From CAZNHL01 sp964572965 (GTDB lineage: Bacteria; Bacteroidota; Bacteroidia; Cytophagales; UBA9547), in NCBI GenBank assembly GCA_964572965.1, contig CAZNHL010000069.1:1-22283 (forward strand): a stretch of 22,283 nt of DNA, in the 5' to 3' direction. Of the stretch, positions 15,416 to 22,283 are shown in pieces; the first letter of the stretch is position 1, and each line of letters opens with the position of its first letter. The notes beneath the pieces are model-generated. The model ran no database searches and had not been told where the DNA came from. It saw only the letters and a list, made by a program, of their open reading frames with translations. Both the position numbers and the translations under genes were made by a program.

Positions 15416-15904
15416 ATGAATCAGAGGGAATTCCAGCAAATAGTTCAGATGTATACATCAAAGCTCTATCGGTTTGTTTACAGATCGGTAAAGGAAGAGG
15501 CGTGGGCTGAAGACATTGTTCAGGATAGCTTTATAAAACTCTGGGAAAACAGCCCAAAGATCGATCAGGCTAAAATAAAATCCTGGCTTTTTACCACGGC
15601 ATACAGACAGATGCTGAATGAATTGCAGAAAAAAGGTAAATGGGAGGTAGAAATGCCTCTCAATTATGATATGGAAATTTCTTCGGAGAGTAATAACTGG
15701 GAACTGAAAGAGCAGCTTGAAAAGACCATGGAATACCTTCCTCCCATTCAGAAAAGTATTTTGTTACTCAAAGATTTAGAAGGTTATGAATATAAAGAAA
15801 TAGGAGAAATATTGTCTGTTACTGAATCTCAGGTAAAAGTCTATCTGTTCCGGGCCAGACAAAAAATGAAGGAGCTATTAACCAAAGCAGGAATTTCAGC
15901 ATGA
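15416..15904 (+). CDS. ECF sigma factor, first gene of a sigma/anti-sigma/SprF operon
   Basis: A 162-residue sigma-70 family factor of the ECF type. Region 2: YTSKLYRFVYRSVKEEAWAEDIVQDSFIKLWEN (shortened here to AEDIVQDSFIKLWEN) and KSWLFTTAYRQMLNEL. Region 4: LPPIQKSILLLKDLEGYEYKEI with a helix-turn-helix ending ESQVKVYLFRARQKMKELL. The ATG at 15416 is the only sensible start. The stop overlaps the next start as ATGA (15901-15904), so the downstream protein is translationally coupled and is probably its regulator. No housekeeping-type promoter is evident in the 130 bases upstream, which fits autoregulation by an ECF promoter, though that is inference. Its control of a T9SS-type gene resembles in outline the SigP/PorXY regulation of Porphyromonas gingivalis. 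Confidence 0.93.
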   Translation: MNQREFQQIVQMYTSKLYRFVYRSVKEEAWAEDIVQDSFIKLWENSPKIDQAKIKSWLFTTAYRQMLNELQKKGKWEVEMPLNYDMEISSESNNWELKEQLEKTMEYLPPIQKSILLLKDLEGYEYKEIGEILSVTESQVKVYLFRARQKMKELLTKAGISA

Positions 15905-16614
15905 ATATGAACCTGAATGATAGATTGGATGAATTGCTGTTTCTGTATACAGAGACTGAACTTTCTGAGGAGGAAAGCCGGCATGTATTAGAAGAGTTGA
16001 ATAGTTATCCTGAATGGGAGAAACACTTAACTCAGTGGCAAAGCCTTGTTTTAAAAGAGCAGGATCAGGATTTGCCAGATACGAGTAAGCTTCAAAGGCG
16101 TATCCTTGCTGTTACAATAGGAGCAGACAAAGCCTCAGCTATTAAGAAAAGTCTTTTTATTGACGGAGTCATTATTATAACAATCGGGCTTTTTTTAGTA
16201 ATGAGTCAGAAAGATAGGAGTAATATTAAAATCGATGTAACCAATAAAGTGACTACTAGCAAAGCTTTAACAATTGAAACGCAATCGACCAATTTAAAAG
16301 AAAAGGAACATTTACTGAAAGTAAAACTAAAGGATCCGGTAAAAGAAGAGCAAAATGAAGTATCCCCAATTTTGGATAATAAAAATACAGGGTTGGCCGC
16401 TCATGACACAGCGTTTAAAGAAATCAGTATTGTTACTGAACCCTTAGTTGAGCAGGTAAAAGTGGATTCTATACTCATTGTCAGAGATAATATTGTTGAA
16501 ATGCAGAAGACAATAAAAACAGATACAAACAAATTACCGAAACAGCTGAAGAAAAGAAAGAAGTCGCGATTCAGCAATGGAGAATATATAATGCCAGTCA
16601 ACCAGGATCTATAA
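15901..16614 (+). CDS. Single-pass membrane protein, putative anti-sigma factor
   Basis: A 237-residue protein with no named domain that I recognise. Residues 1-82 are cytoplasmic and acidic, with LDELLFLYTETELSEEESRHVLEEL and a following PEWEKHLTQWQSL, a layout like the helical sigma-binding region of anti-sigma factors. One membrane helix spans about 85-101 (LFIDGVIIITIGLFLVM). The remaining ~135 residues are hydrophilic, rich in Lys, Glu, Thr and Asp, and predicted outside, ending in a basic patch KKRKKSRF. Its ATG overlaps the sigma factor stop (ATGA) and the SprF-like gene begins 3 bases after its stop. Position, topology and coupling support an anti-sigma role, but sequence alone does not prove it. 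A second in-frame ATG two codons on is equally possible as the start. Confidence 0.78.
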   Translation: MNMNLNDRLDELLFLYTETELSEEESRHVLEELNSYPEWEKHLTQWQSLVLKEQDQDLPDTSKLQRRILAVTIGADKASAIKKSLFIDGVIIITIGLFLVMSQKDRSNIKIDVTNKVTTSKALTIETQSTNLKEKEHLLKVKLKDPVKEEQNEVSPILDNKNTGLAAHDTAFKEISIVTEPLVEQVKVDSILIVRDNIVEMQKTIKTDTNKLPKQLKKRKKSRFSNGEYIMPVNQDL

Positions 16615-16617
16615 TTT

Positions 16618-17631
16618 ATGAAGAAGAACATCTTTTTAGCATTGGTAATGAGTATTGTTTTCAACAATGCTTTTTCACAAATTTTTATGCAGTTTAATCA
16701 GACTCCGCAATACCTTAATCCTGCTTTGGCAGGGAGTGCTGAAAGGACGCGGCTAACTATGGGAACAACATTACTAGAGAATACCGGTAATTATAGTTAT
16801 GGAAGAACCCATCAGGCAATTTATGGTGTAATGGCAATGGATGGCTATTCAAAAAAATTAAAGTCCGGGTGGGGAGTATTTTATCATTCAGAGCAGTATC
16901 GCTATACCTATAATGCTAACATTTCTAGCTATTCAGAAAAACTGAAGATCAATACGAATGAGCTTGCTATTCAATTTGCTCCAAAATTTACAAGAGCAAA
17001 AAAGAATAACCCCGGAGTTCCTGCTATTACCTGGTCAACAGGATTCGAGGTGCGGCTAGGTTATACCTCGGTGAAACATTTTGGCTCAGCACTCGATTTA
17101 ACAGATAAAGGGTTTAGCGGAGGTGTAAGAATAGGAGTTTCCCGGAATTCAGCAAAATCCCTTTTTGGTTTTGGTTATATGCTGAGCTATTTGTCTGATG
17201 ATTTAACCCTTAAACACCGGGATGTTATTTATGAAAATGAGTACATTAATGGCCGATATAGAGTTTACAGGAACCCTTCACAGGTTAATAGCCTTTTTAT
17301 TCATTATGGTTATAGTTTCTATTTTGATGATGCCAAAGATTTTGGTGTTACCCCAATGGTGTCGTGCAGTAACAGACTAAATGTTAATAGAGGTGAGAAA
17401 AATAGCTATTTTTCGTTTCGCCATAACGGGATAATACTGAGTGGAAATTTCAGATTCAAGAAAATTTTGGCAGGAACAGGTTACTTACTCAATAATTATA
17501 TAAACGACGGAGGTTTAATCACCTTTTTTAGTTTAGGTTATCAGTCAAAATCATTAAAGGTAACCGGTACTTATAATATCTATACTGATTATGACAGGGC
17601 TGCTGAGGTTACGATGAACTATTTGTTTTAG
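16618..17631 (+). CDS. PorP/SprF-family type IX secretion membrane protein
   Basis: A 337-residue outer-membrane beta-barrel-like protein. The N-terminus is a signal peptide (MKKNIFLALVMSIVFNNAFS) followed by the family hallmark FMQFNQTPQYLNPALAGS. Alternating aromatic beta strands follow, and the chain ends in an aromatic strand VTMNYLF, as outer-membrane proteins do. PorP and SprF proteins act with the T9SS. SprF is needed for surface delivery of the adhesin SprB in Flavobacterium johnsoniae, and paralogues usually sit next to a large T9SS adhesin gene. Here no such cargo lies beside it. Instead it is the third gene of an operon with an ECF sigma factor and a putative anti-sigma factor, 3 bases downstream of the latter. 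It is therefore probably a target or sensor of that regulator. Confidence 0.88.
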   Translation: MKKNIFLALVMSIVFNNAFSQIFMQFNQTPQYLNPALAGSAERTRLTMGTTLLENTGNYSYGRTHQAIYGVMAMDGYSKKLKSGWGVFYHSEQYRYTYNANISSYSEKLKINTNELAIQFAPKFTRAKKNNPGVPAITWSTGFEVRLGYTSVKHFGSALDLTDKGFSGGVRIGVSRNSAKSLFGFGYMLSYLSDDLTLKHRDVIYENEYINGRYRVYRNPSQVNSLFIHYGYSFYFDDAKDFGVTPMVSCSNRLNVNRGEKNSYFSFRHNGIILSGNFRFKKILAGTGYLLNNYINDGGLITFFSLGYQSKSLKVTGTYNIYTDYDRAAEVTMNYLF

Positions 17632-17657
17632 AAAATTTAAAGCAGGTCTGTAGGTTT

Positions 17658-19136
17658 TTAATTTCTTTTCCACACTTCAAATCCATATCCCGGTTTTTCC
17701 ATTTCTGAAAGTAGCCTGAATTTGTAGATCCATTTTTCTAATCCGTTTGGAAGGGGTGCTGTATAGGTAGCAATCTTTTTTAAGTTTCCCTTTTCTATAT
17801 AATAATCAAGGTCTTCTTTTGCTCTGTCTCTTTCAATATCTGACACAACAAGATAGTCATAACTGAATACGTCTTTATGAAGCTTTTCCCTTTGCTCCAG
17901 GCTTTCATAATGCTCAAAATACTCATAAGAGTTTCCTGATTCCTGAGCTATATAATACAATACAGGGTCTCCTACAACCTTAGCGCCTGTAGGTATATGC
18001 GTTTGGAAAAAAGCCTTTGCTTTTGCAGGGTTGCGTTTATTCCAGCTTGCTGTAATAAGTGCTGTTTTACCAACGTAAAAAGCCAGGTTAAATAGCAATA
18101 AGAAGCTGAGTGCTAAAGTTATCCACGGATATTTTAACAGATCTTCTGACAGACAGGCTATTAGTAAATAGAGCAATACCAGAGAGTAAGCCATATAAGG
18201 CCCCCAATTGTTGATAAGTATGAAATATGATACTATTGCTCCTATAAGCAGCCATACAAAAGTGGATGAATTTTGGTTATCGGGACGCTTGAAAAACCTT
18301 GTTACAATCAACAAGAGGGTAATTGTTAATAAAATAATCTCATTTTTAGTCACATACCAAAGCTGATTGAAAATAAAAGAACTGTTGTGCATATCGTCCC
18401 AGCTTTTAGGAACAGTATAATATTTTATAAAGGAATCAATGCTGCCAAAAGCATAGAAAATCCAGCAGCCGTAAAAGATAACCACAGGACTTATCCACAA
18501 TGCTGATTTCCAGAAACTTCTGGTTTGGCAAATAATAAAGCATCCATAAGGCACTACAATGAAGCCTATTCTTGGAGAAGTAAGCGCTGCCAGTCCAAAG
18601 AATAATCCGGATAGTATAATAGACGGATTATTCTTTGGAGCTTTTATCAGAAAGTAAAAACTCAAAAATAAAAACAGTATAACCAGGGTTTCCATTCTGC
18701 CCTGATGGGCAAGTACTGAAAGGTTTGGTTCAGTTAGAATTCCAATAATCCAGACGAGTTGTGCTGCTATAGAAAGTTGTAGTCTTTGCAGGATTTTCCA
18801 TCCCACAAAAACGGAAGCAAAATAAGCGAGCAGGCAAACAATGCGCGCATTAAAAACGGTAATTCCAAAGAGTTTAAAGATAGCTCCGTTTACTATGAAA
18901 TAAACCGGCCCGTAAATAAGTACTTCGGTACCTCTGAAAGCAGTATCAGCAATCTGTGCCCTGAATGTGCCGTGTTCTGCCCAGTCTTTGGCAATACTTA
19001 CCATGAAAGTTTCATCAAACCAAGGGTAAGGACTTTTGTTTAAAGAAAGCAGATGAAAAAGCACATAGCAAACACCAATAAGAATGAGTGCAATGCGGAA
19101 ATAATTCTGATATGGTTTTAAGAGGAGCGAAATCAT
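17658..19136 (-). CDS. GT39/ArnT-like integral membrane glycosyltransferase
   Basis: A 492-residue polytopic protein of the GT-C fold. After the first membrane helix (about residues 15-30) the loop contains PYPWFDETF, with the acidic pair D41-E42 typical of the first periplasmic loop of PMT, ArnT and GT39 enzymes, which transfer sugars from polyprenyl-phosphate donors on the periplasmic face. About ten further hydrophobic segments follow to about residue 365, and a C-terminal soluble domain of ~125 residues ends the chain. The acceptor (lipid A, protein or glycan) cannot be told. The gamma carbonic anhydrase gene lies upstream on the same strand, with only one base between its stop codon (19138-19140) and this ATG (19134-19136), so the two are surely one transcript. 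It is convergent with the SprF-like gene 26 bases away, and no clear terminator was seen there. Confidence 0.8.
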   Translation of the reverse strand: MISLLLKPYQNYFRIALILIGVCYVLFHLLSLNKSPYPWFDETFMVSIAKDWAEHGTFRAQIADTAFRGTEVLIYGPVYFIVNGAIFKLFGITVFNARIVCLLAYFASVFVGWKILQRLQLSIAAQLVWIIGILTEPNLSVLAHQGRMETLVILFLFLSFYFLIKAPKNNPSIILSGLFFGLAALTSPRIGFIVVPYGCFIICQTRSFWKSALWISPVVIFYGCWIFYAFGSIDSFIKYYTVPKSWDDMHNSSFIFNQLWYVTKNEIILLTITLLLIVTRFFKRPDNQNSSTFVWLLIGAIVSYFILINNWGPYMAYSLVLLYLLIACLSEDLLKYPWITLALSFLLLFNLAFYVGKTALITASWNKRNPAKAKAFFQTHIPTGAKVVGDPVLYYIAQESGNSYEYFEHYESLEQREKLHKDVFSYDYLVVSDIERDRAKEDLDYYIEKGNLKKIATYTAPLPNGLEKWIYKFRLLSEMEKPGYGFEVWKRN

Positions 19137-19137
19137 T

Positions 19138-19650
19138 TTATTTGAACCACTCAGAGTACATCACATAATTATTTGCAATGCGGTTAACCAATTGCTCAGT
19201 ATGTTCCGGACTTAGCTCTTTTACTTTTTTTGCGGGGATACCTGCGTAGATACAGCCGGAAGCAACATGTGTCCCTTCAAGCACTATAGCACCTGCGGCA
19301 ATAATAGAATTGCTTTCTACAACTGCACCATCCATTACAATAGCACCCATACCTATAAGCACATTGTCGTGGATTGTGCAGCCGTGAACAATGGCATTAT
19401 GTCCTATTGAGACATTGTTTCCAATAGTTGTGGCAGCTTTCTGATAAGTACAATGGATAACGGCATTATCCTGCACATTAACCTTATTGCCCATTTTAAT
19501 GAAATTCACATCGCCGCGTACTACAGAATTGAACCAGAAAGAGCAATCATCACCGCATGTCACTTCGCCTACTACAGTAGCATTTTCAGCAAGAAATACA
19601 TTTTTACCAAATTGAGGTTCGTGACCGCGTACAGCTTTGATTAATGGCAT
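19138..19650 (-). CDS. Gamma carbonic anhydrase family protein
   Basis: A 170-residue left-handed beta-helix protein made of hexapeptide repeats, like YrdA, PaaY and gamma-class carbonic anhydrases (reversible CO2 hydration). The metal-binding histidines are all present: the one in NAVIHCTYQ and the two in IGHNAIVHG. The conserved arginine and aspartate are in SVVRGDVN, and the glutamine-aspartate pair in VNVQDNAVIH. The C-terminal helix (ELSPEHTEQLVNRIANNYV, shortened) is normal. The active site looks complete, but many family members have no measurable carbonic anhydrase activity, so the reaction is a family-level inference. The protein lacks a signal peptide and should be cytoplasmic. It is first in a two-gene operon with the GT39-like glycosyltransferase, which begins one base after its stop codon. 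Confidence 0.9.
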   Translation of the reverse strand: MPLIKAVRGHEPQFGKNVFLAENATVVGEVTCGDDCSFWFNSVVRGDVNFIKMGNKVNVQDNAVIHCTYQKAATTIGNNVSIGHNAIVHGCTIHDNVLIGMGAIVMDGAVVESNSIIAAGAIVLEGTHVASGCIYAGIPAKKVKELSPEHTEQLVNRIANNYVMYSEWFK

Positions 19651-19681
19651 AAGAATAGATTTTGGAACAAGTTAAGCAAAA

Positions 19682-19725
19682 AAAGAAAATCCCTTTGAAG
19701 TTTAAGCTCCAAAGGGATTTTCTTT
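19682..19725 (-). terminator. Terminator of the formylglycine-generating-enzyme gene
   Basis: A 16-bp inverted repeat (19682-19697 with 19710-19725; core AAAATCCCTTTG / CAAAGGGATTTT) with a 12-base loop lies just past the stop at 19740. On the minus strand it is followed by a T-rich stretch (TTTTTTTGC), so it fits a minus-strand terminator. Confidence 0.85.
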
Positions 19726-19739
19726 GATTTATTGAGGTC

Positions 19740-20984
19740 TTATTTTTTGGCGATTTTTCGCCACTGTACGTCTGTCATAATACCGCGGAAACCTGTATGA
19801 TTTTCGCCGCTGTAAGTATCTGTACGCATACGTGCACTTGGCCTGTAGCTGGCGCAGTATGACTGATGGCAAAGGAATGAGCCTCCCCTTACCACCTTTT
19901 TCTGAACAAGGGGTTCTGTCGGATCATAAGATTTGTCAGGCCCTGCAGGATCTGTAGGAGCCTGATTAGTAAGTTTAATGCGAGCATAAGTATCCGGGCG
20001 ATACCAGTCGTTGGTCCATTCCCATACATTTCCAATCATATCAAAAATCCCATAATCGTTTGGAGGGAATGAGCGCGCCGGTGAAGACCAGTAATAACCG
20101 TCCAATTGCTGGTTATCATAAGGGAAGCCTCCCTGCCATAAATTGGCTTTAGAAAAGTCATTGGCAGCCATTGCATCACCCCAGGCATATTCTTTTCCGT
20201 CTTTACCGCCACGGCATGCAAATTCCCATTCTGCTTCCGTAGGCAAGCGCTTGCCAGCCCACTTGCAGTAAGCAACAGCATCAAACCAACTGACTTGCGT
20301 TACAGGATGGTTGTCGAAATCTCTGTTGTCATATACGTTACTTTCAGGTCCTAGCGGATGTTTCCAGTCAGCACCCGGAACCCATTTCCACCACAGTGTA
20401 TGGTCATTGAGCGGTACAGCCTGAGTTGGTGGATTAAACACCAATCCTCCGGGAACGAGCACATCGTCGGCAGGCTTTGGTGTACCCTCTGGTAACTGTT
20501 GTTTGATTTGCTCCCATTCCGGCTTTTGCTCGGCAGTAGTTACATATTTTGTAGCCTTCACAAAAGCCTTGAATTCTCCGATAGTTACTTCCGTCTGGTC
20601 AATCCAGAATCCGTTTACCTTTACCTGAACAATAGGCAATTCGTCTTTACGGATAAATTCACCAACACCTCCCATGGCAAACGCTCCGCCCGGAACCCAG
20701 ACCATTCCTTCCGGCCATGGTTTAGCCGGCCAGTTTGCAGTGTTTAATTTTGCTTCGTAGACTTTTGCTCCGTTTGCTTTCTCCAAAGTACTGCCTTTTC
20801 CCCCATTGCTTTTTGTAAGCATAGAAGCTTTTGAACCCGGATTGATACATTCAACAGTATCTTCGGATTGGGCAAGTGAAGCGTTATTATTGCCAGTAAT
20901 GGTTTTGTCTTCGCATGCCTGTAAAAAAGCAGCGCTAAGACATAAACCTGTAAGGAAGGTTTTATAATTCATAATAGAAGACAT
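19740..20984 (-). CDS. Formylglycine-generating enzyme family lipoprotein (SUMF1/FGE)
   Basis: A 414-residue exported protein with a lipoprotein signal (NYKTFLTGLCLSAAFLQAC, lipidated cysteine C24) and a SUMF1/FGE-sulfatase domain from about residue 90: VWVPGGAFAMGG, VSWFDAVAYCKWAGKRLPTEAEWEFACRGG (shortened), GIFDMIGNVWEWTNDWY, and RGGSFLCHQSYCASYRPSAR. The last motif holds the copper-binding cysteine pair C372 and C377, equivalent to C336/C341 of human FGE. These are lost in many catalytically inactive relatives, such as gliding-associated GldJ/GldK. FGE oxidises a sulfatase cysteine to formylglycine. Here it would act in the periplasm or at the outer membrane, on a sulfatase not in the window. 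ATG 20972 is an alternative start that gives a cleaner signal peptide. A good promoter lies at 21046-21075, so it need not be co-transcribed with the HAD gene. Confidence 0.9.
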   Translation of the reverse strand: MSSIMNYKTFLTGLCLSAAFLQACEDKTITGNNNASLAQSEDTVECINPGSKASMLTKSNGGKGSTLEKANGAKVYEAKLNTANWPAKPWPEGMVWVPGGAFAMGGVGEFIRKDELPIVQVKVNGFWIDQTEVTIGEFKAFVKATKYVTTAEQKPEWEQIKQQLPEGTPKPADDVLVPGGLVFNPPTQAVPLNDHTLWWKWVPGADWKHPLGPESNVYDNRDFDNHPVTQVSWFDAVAYCKWAGKRLPTEAEWEFACRGGKDGKEYAWGDAMAANDFSKANLWQGGFPYDNQQLDGYYWSSPARSFPPNDYGIFDMIGNVWEWTNDWYRPDTYARIKLTNQAPTDPAGPDKSYDPTEPLVQKKVVRGGSFLCHQSYCASYRPSARMRTDTYSGENHTGFRGIMTDVQWRKIAKK

Positions 20985-21045
20985 GCCTTGAATGACTAAA
21001 ATAAACCAGAAACAACCGGAATCAGGTATTTGTCTAATTGTCCTA

Positions 21046-21075
21046 CAAAGTTACTAGGGAAATATTGTTTTCCAA
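21046..21075 (-). promoter_or_regulatory. Bacteroidota-type promoter of the FGE gene
   Basis: Read on the minus strand, TTG (21075-21073), 19 bases, then TAACTTTG (21053-21046). The match to the consensus is full. The -33 part lies within the last codons of the HAD-like gene and the -7 box begins directly after its TAG stop. Transcription would start near 21041, about 57 bases before the ATG at 20984. Confidence 0.75.
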
Positions 21076-22067
21076 TCATTTTTCATACTAACTACATGCC
21101 AGCCATATTTTTGTGCGTCACCCAAAGAACGGTTGTCCTTTTCGGCGTACTCAAATTCACGTATTTTGTCGTCGTGATTGATCAGTAACTGGAAGTTCGC
21201 GTATTTGTTTCCCTGACAGAAGCGCAGCATGTAAACATCGCCACCCGAACGTTCATTACCTGCCGCAAAAACAGGTCTCTTGCCGATTGCGTATTGAATG
21301 TTTACTGGTTTGGTTTGTTTATCGTTAATATTGACAAGGCCTGGCTTTCTTACAATGTCATTGATACCTGCACTATCTACATATGCATATTTAAATTGAG
21401 AACCGATAACATGTTCTGCCGGAATACCATAATACTTTTCTGAAATAGGGCGCATAAATTCCTGTGTGCCTCCGGAACAGATATAAGTAGTGAAGTCATT
21501 TGCTTTCAGGTAAGACAATAGCTCCAGCTGAGGTTGATAGACCAGTTTTGAAATAGGTACTCCCAATGTAGGATGTTTTGCTTTTTCAAAGAAAACAGAA
21601 GCCTCTTTATTAAACTCTTCTTCGCTCATGCCGGTGTGCGTGGCGATCACTAATTCAAGAAAACCTTTTTCGTCCATTTTGTGCAGGTATTCTTTATCAC
21701 CTGTCAGAATAGCTTTGAAAGGTTGCTTATTCTTTAATGCAGGGTTTTTCTCTGCCATGCTTTTTGCTCTAGTAAAAGCAAAAAGCCCCTGAATGACGGG
21801 TTGTTCTGCCCAGAGAGTTCCGTCGTTATCGAAAGTTGCAATGCGGTCAGTTACAGGAATAAAATCGGGTGAACCTTCTTTCGTTACTTTTTCGACATAG
21901 CTGATAATGTCTTTTTTCAGGGAATTGTTATTCCAGGAAGGCAACGGATCTGGATAGGAAACAGTTGCTTTTTGATAACTTTTGTCTGTTTGTTCCTGGG
22001 TTTTGTTACATGAAAGAGTCAGAAAAGCAATTAGAATAATTGAGCTGATAGAAAGTGCTTTTTTCAT
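21054..22067 (-). CDS. HAD-superfamily phosphatase-like lipoprotein
   Basis: A 337-residue protein of the haloacid dehalogenase superfamily, phosphoserine-phosphatase-like group. Motif I is TFDNDGTLW (nucleophile D80, acid/base D82), motif II is YICSGGT (S198), a motif III lysine is probably K253, and motif IV reads AAGNERSGGDVYML, in which N271 takes the place where GD is more usual and D277 is kept. Start: ATG 22067, giving the signal MKKALSISSIILIAFLTLSC with lipidated cysteine C20. An ATG at 22139 is in frame but would put 24 unrelated residues before the signal. The enzyme would act in the periplasm, probably removing phosphate from a small molecule; the substrate is unknown. The FGE gene follows after about 70 bases but has its own promoter. 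From memory, HAD proteins of this type recur next to FGE and sulfatase genes. Confidence 0.85.
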   Translation of the reverse strand: MKKALSISSIILIAFLTLSCNKTQEQTDKSYQKATVSYPDPLPSWNNNSLKKDIISYVEKVTKEGSPDFIPVTDRIATFDNDGTLWAEQPVIQGLFAFTRAKSMAEKNPALKNKQPFKAILTGDKEYLHKMDEKGFLELVIATHTGMSEEEFNKEASVFFEKAKHPTLGVPISKLVYQPQLELLSYLKANDFTTYICSGGTQEFMRPISEKYYGIPAEHVIGSQFKYAYVDSAGINDIVRKPGLVNINDKQTKPVNIQYAIGKRPVFAAGNERSGGDVYMLRFCQGNKYANFQLLINHDDKIREFEYAEKDNRSLGDAQKYGWHVVSMKNDWKTIFP

Positions 22068-22176
22068 ATGAAAAGTAGTTTTGCCGGTTACATGCATATA
22101 CGAATAGCCACTATTTAAGTAATAAAACTTTATCAGCAATATTAGTTTCTGTAAATTCGGAGTTTAAAATAATGTC

Positions 22177-22283
22177 ATGAGACTGCACCTGTTCACAGCT
22201 ATATTATTCTCTGTTTTTTCAGCAACTGCACAGAAAAAAACACCTATCATCAGTATTGATGAGATACATTTTGTTTCAGAATA
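22177..22283 (+). CDS. Start of an exported protein (partial, runs off the window)
   Basis: ATG 22177 opens a frame that continues to the last base, 35 complete codons. The N-terminus is a signal peptide, MRLHLFTAILFSVFSATAQ, with probable cleavage before or after the final Gln. The mature chain begins KKTPIISIDEIHF. The start is divergent from the HAD-like gene, 109 bases away. TAAATTCG at 22152-22159 is a one-mismatch candidate -7 element. Too little is visible to name a family. Confidence 0.65.
   Translation, partial: MRLHLFTAILFSVFSATAQKKTPIISIDEIHFVSE

Noticed and set aside
22068..22139. ATG 22139 as start of the HAD-like lipoprotein
   Set aside because: It would place 24 unrelated residues before an otherwise perfect lipoprotein signal starting at ATG 22067.
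1..22283. Insertion sequences, CRISPR arrays, tRNA or prophage genes
   Set aside because: No transposase motifs, regular spaced repeats, tRNA cloverleaf or phage structural genes were seen on either strand.

Overview
The window is about 22.3 kb of chromosomal DNA from a member of the Bacteroidota. Three things point there. A parallel beta-helix protein carries a type IX secretion (T9SS) C-terminal sorting domain, and a PorP/SprF-family protein is present. Promoters match the Bacteroidota pattern TTG-N19-TAnnTTTG instead of -35/-10 boxes. Most genes lack a clear Shine-Dalgarno sequence. Genus cannot be fixed from the sequence; the Sphingobacteriia/Chitinophagia/Cytophagia range is my inference. 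There are no rRNA, tRNA, CRISPR or insertion-sequence genes. One run of 10 N (8788-8797) lies inside a gene.

Layout. 1-1.6 kb: a divergent endonuclease III paralogue and a five-helix membrane protein of unknown function, both minus. 1.6-2.7 kb: a PA0069-type radical SAM protein (plus), closed by a strong bidirectional terminator. 2.7-6.3 kb: the T9SS beta-helix protein and dxs (isoprenoid precursor synthesis), both minus, separated by two minus-strand terminators. 6.5-7.9 kb: scpA (chromosome condensation) and a DedA-family membrane protein, 4 nt apart. 8.0-9.4 kb: an ECF sigma factor and its RskA-type anti-sigma factor, split by the N run. 9.4-9.6 kb: a small 39-residue lipoprotein gene on the minus strand. 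9.7-12.0 kb: a UvrD/PcrA helicase. 12.4-15.3 kb: single-chain glycine dehydrogenase gcvP. 15.4-17.6 kb: a second ECF sigma factor, a one-helix putative anti-sigma factor and a PorP/SprF-family protein in a very tight operon. 17.7-19.7 kb (minus): a GT39-like glycosyltransferase and a gamma carbonic anhydrase. 19.7-22.1 kb (minus): a formylglycine-generating-enzyme lipoprotein with the catalytic cysteine pair, and a HAD-phosphatase-like lipoprotein. 22.2 kb: the start of an exported protein on the plus strand.

Most of the window is housekeeping. The accessory interest is in cell-envelope and secretion regulation: two sigma/anti-sigma pairs with 4-nt start-stop overlaps, one of them joined to a T9SS component; a T9SS cargo protein; and periplasmic lipoprotein enzymes that suggest sulfatase maturation. 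I do not see a convincing new defence or mobile system. The best leads are the sigma/anti-sigma/SprF operon, the Cys-to-His change in the endonuclease III iron-sulfur motif, the 39-residue lipoprotein, the probable artefactual N gap, an orphan terminator at 4184-4213 and a possible leaderless start for the helicase.
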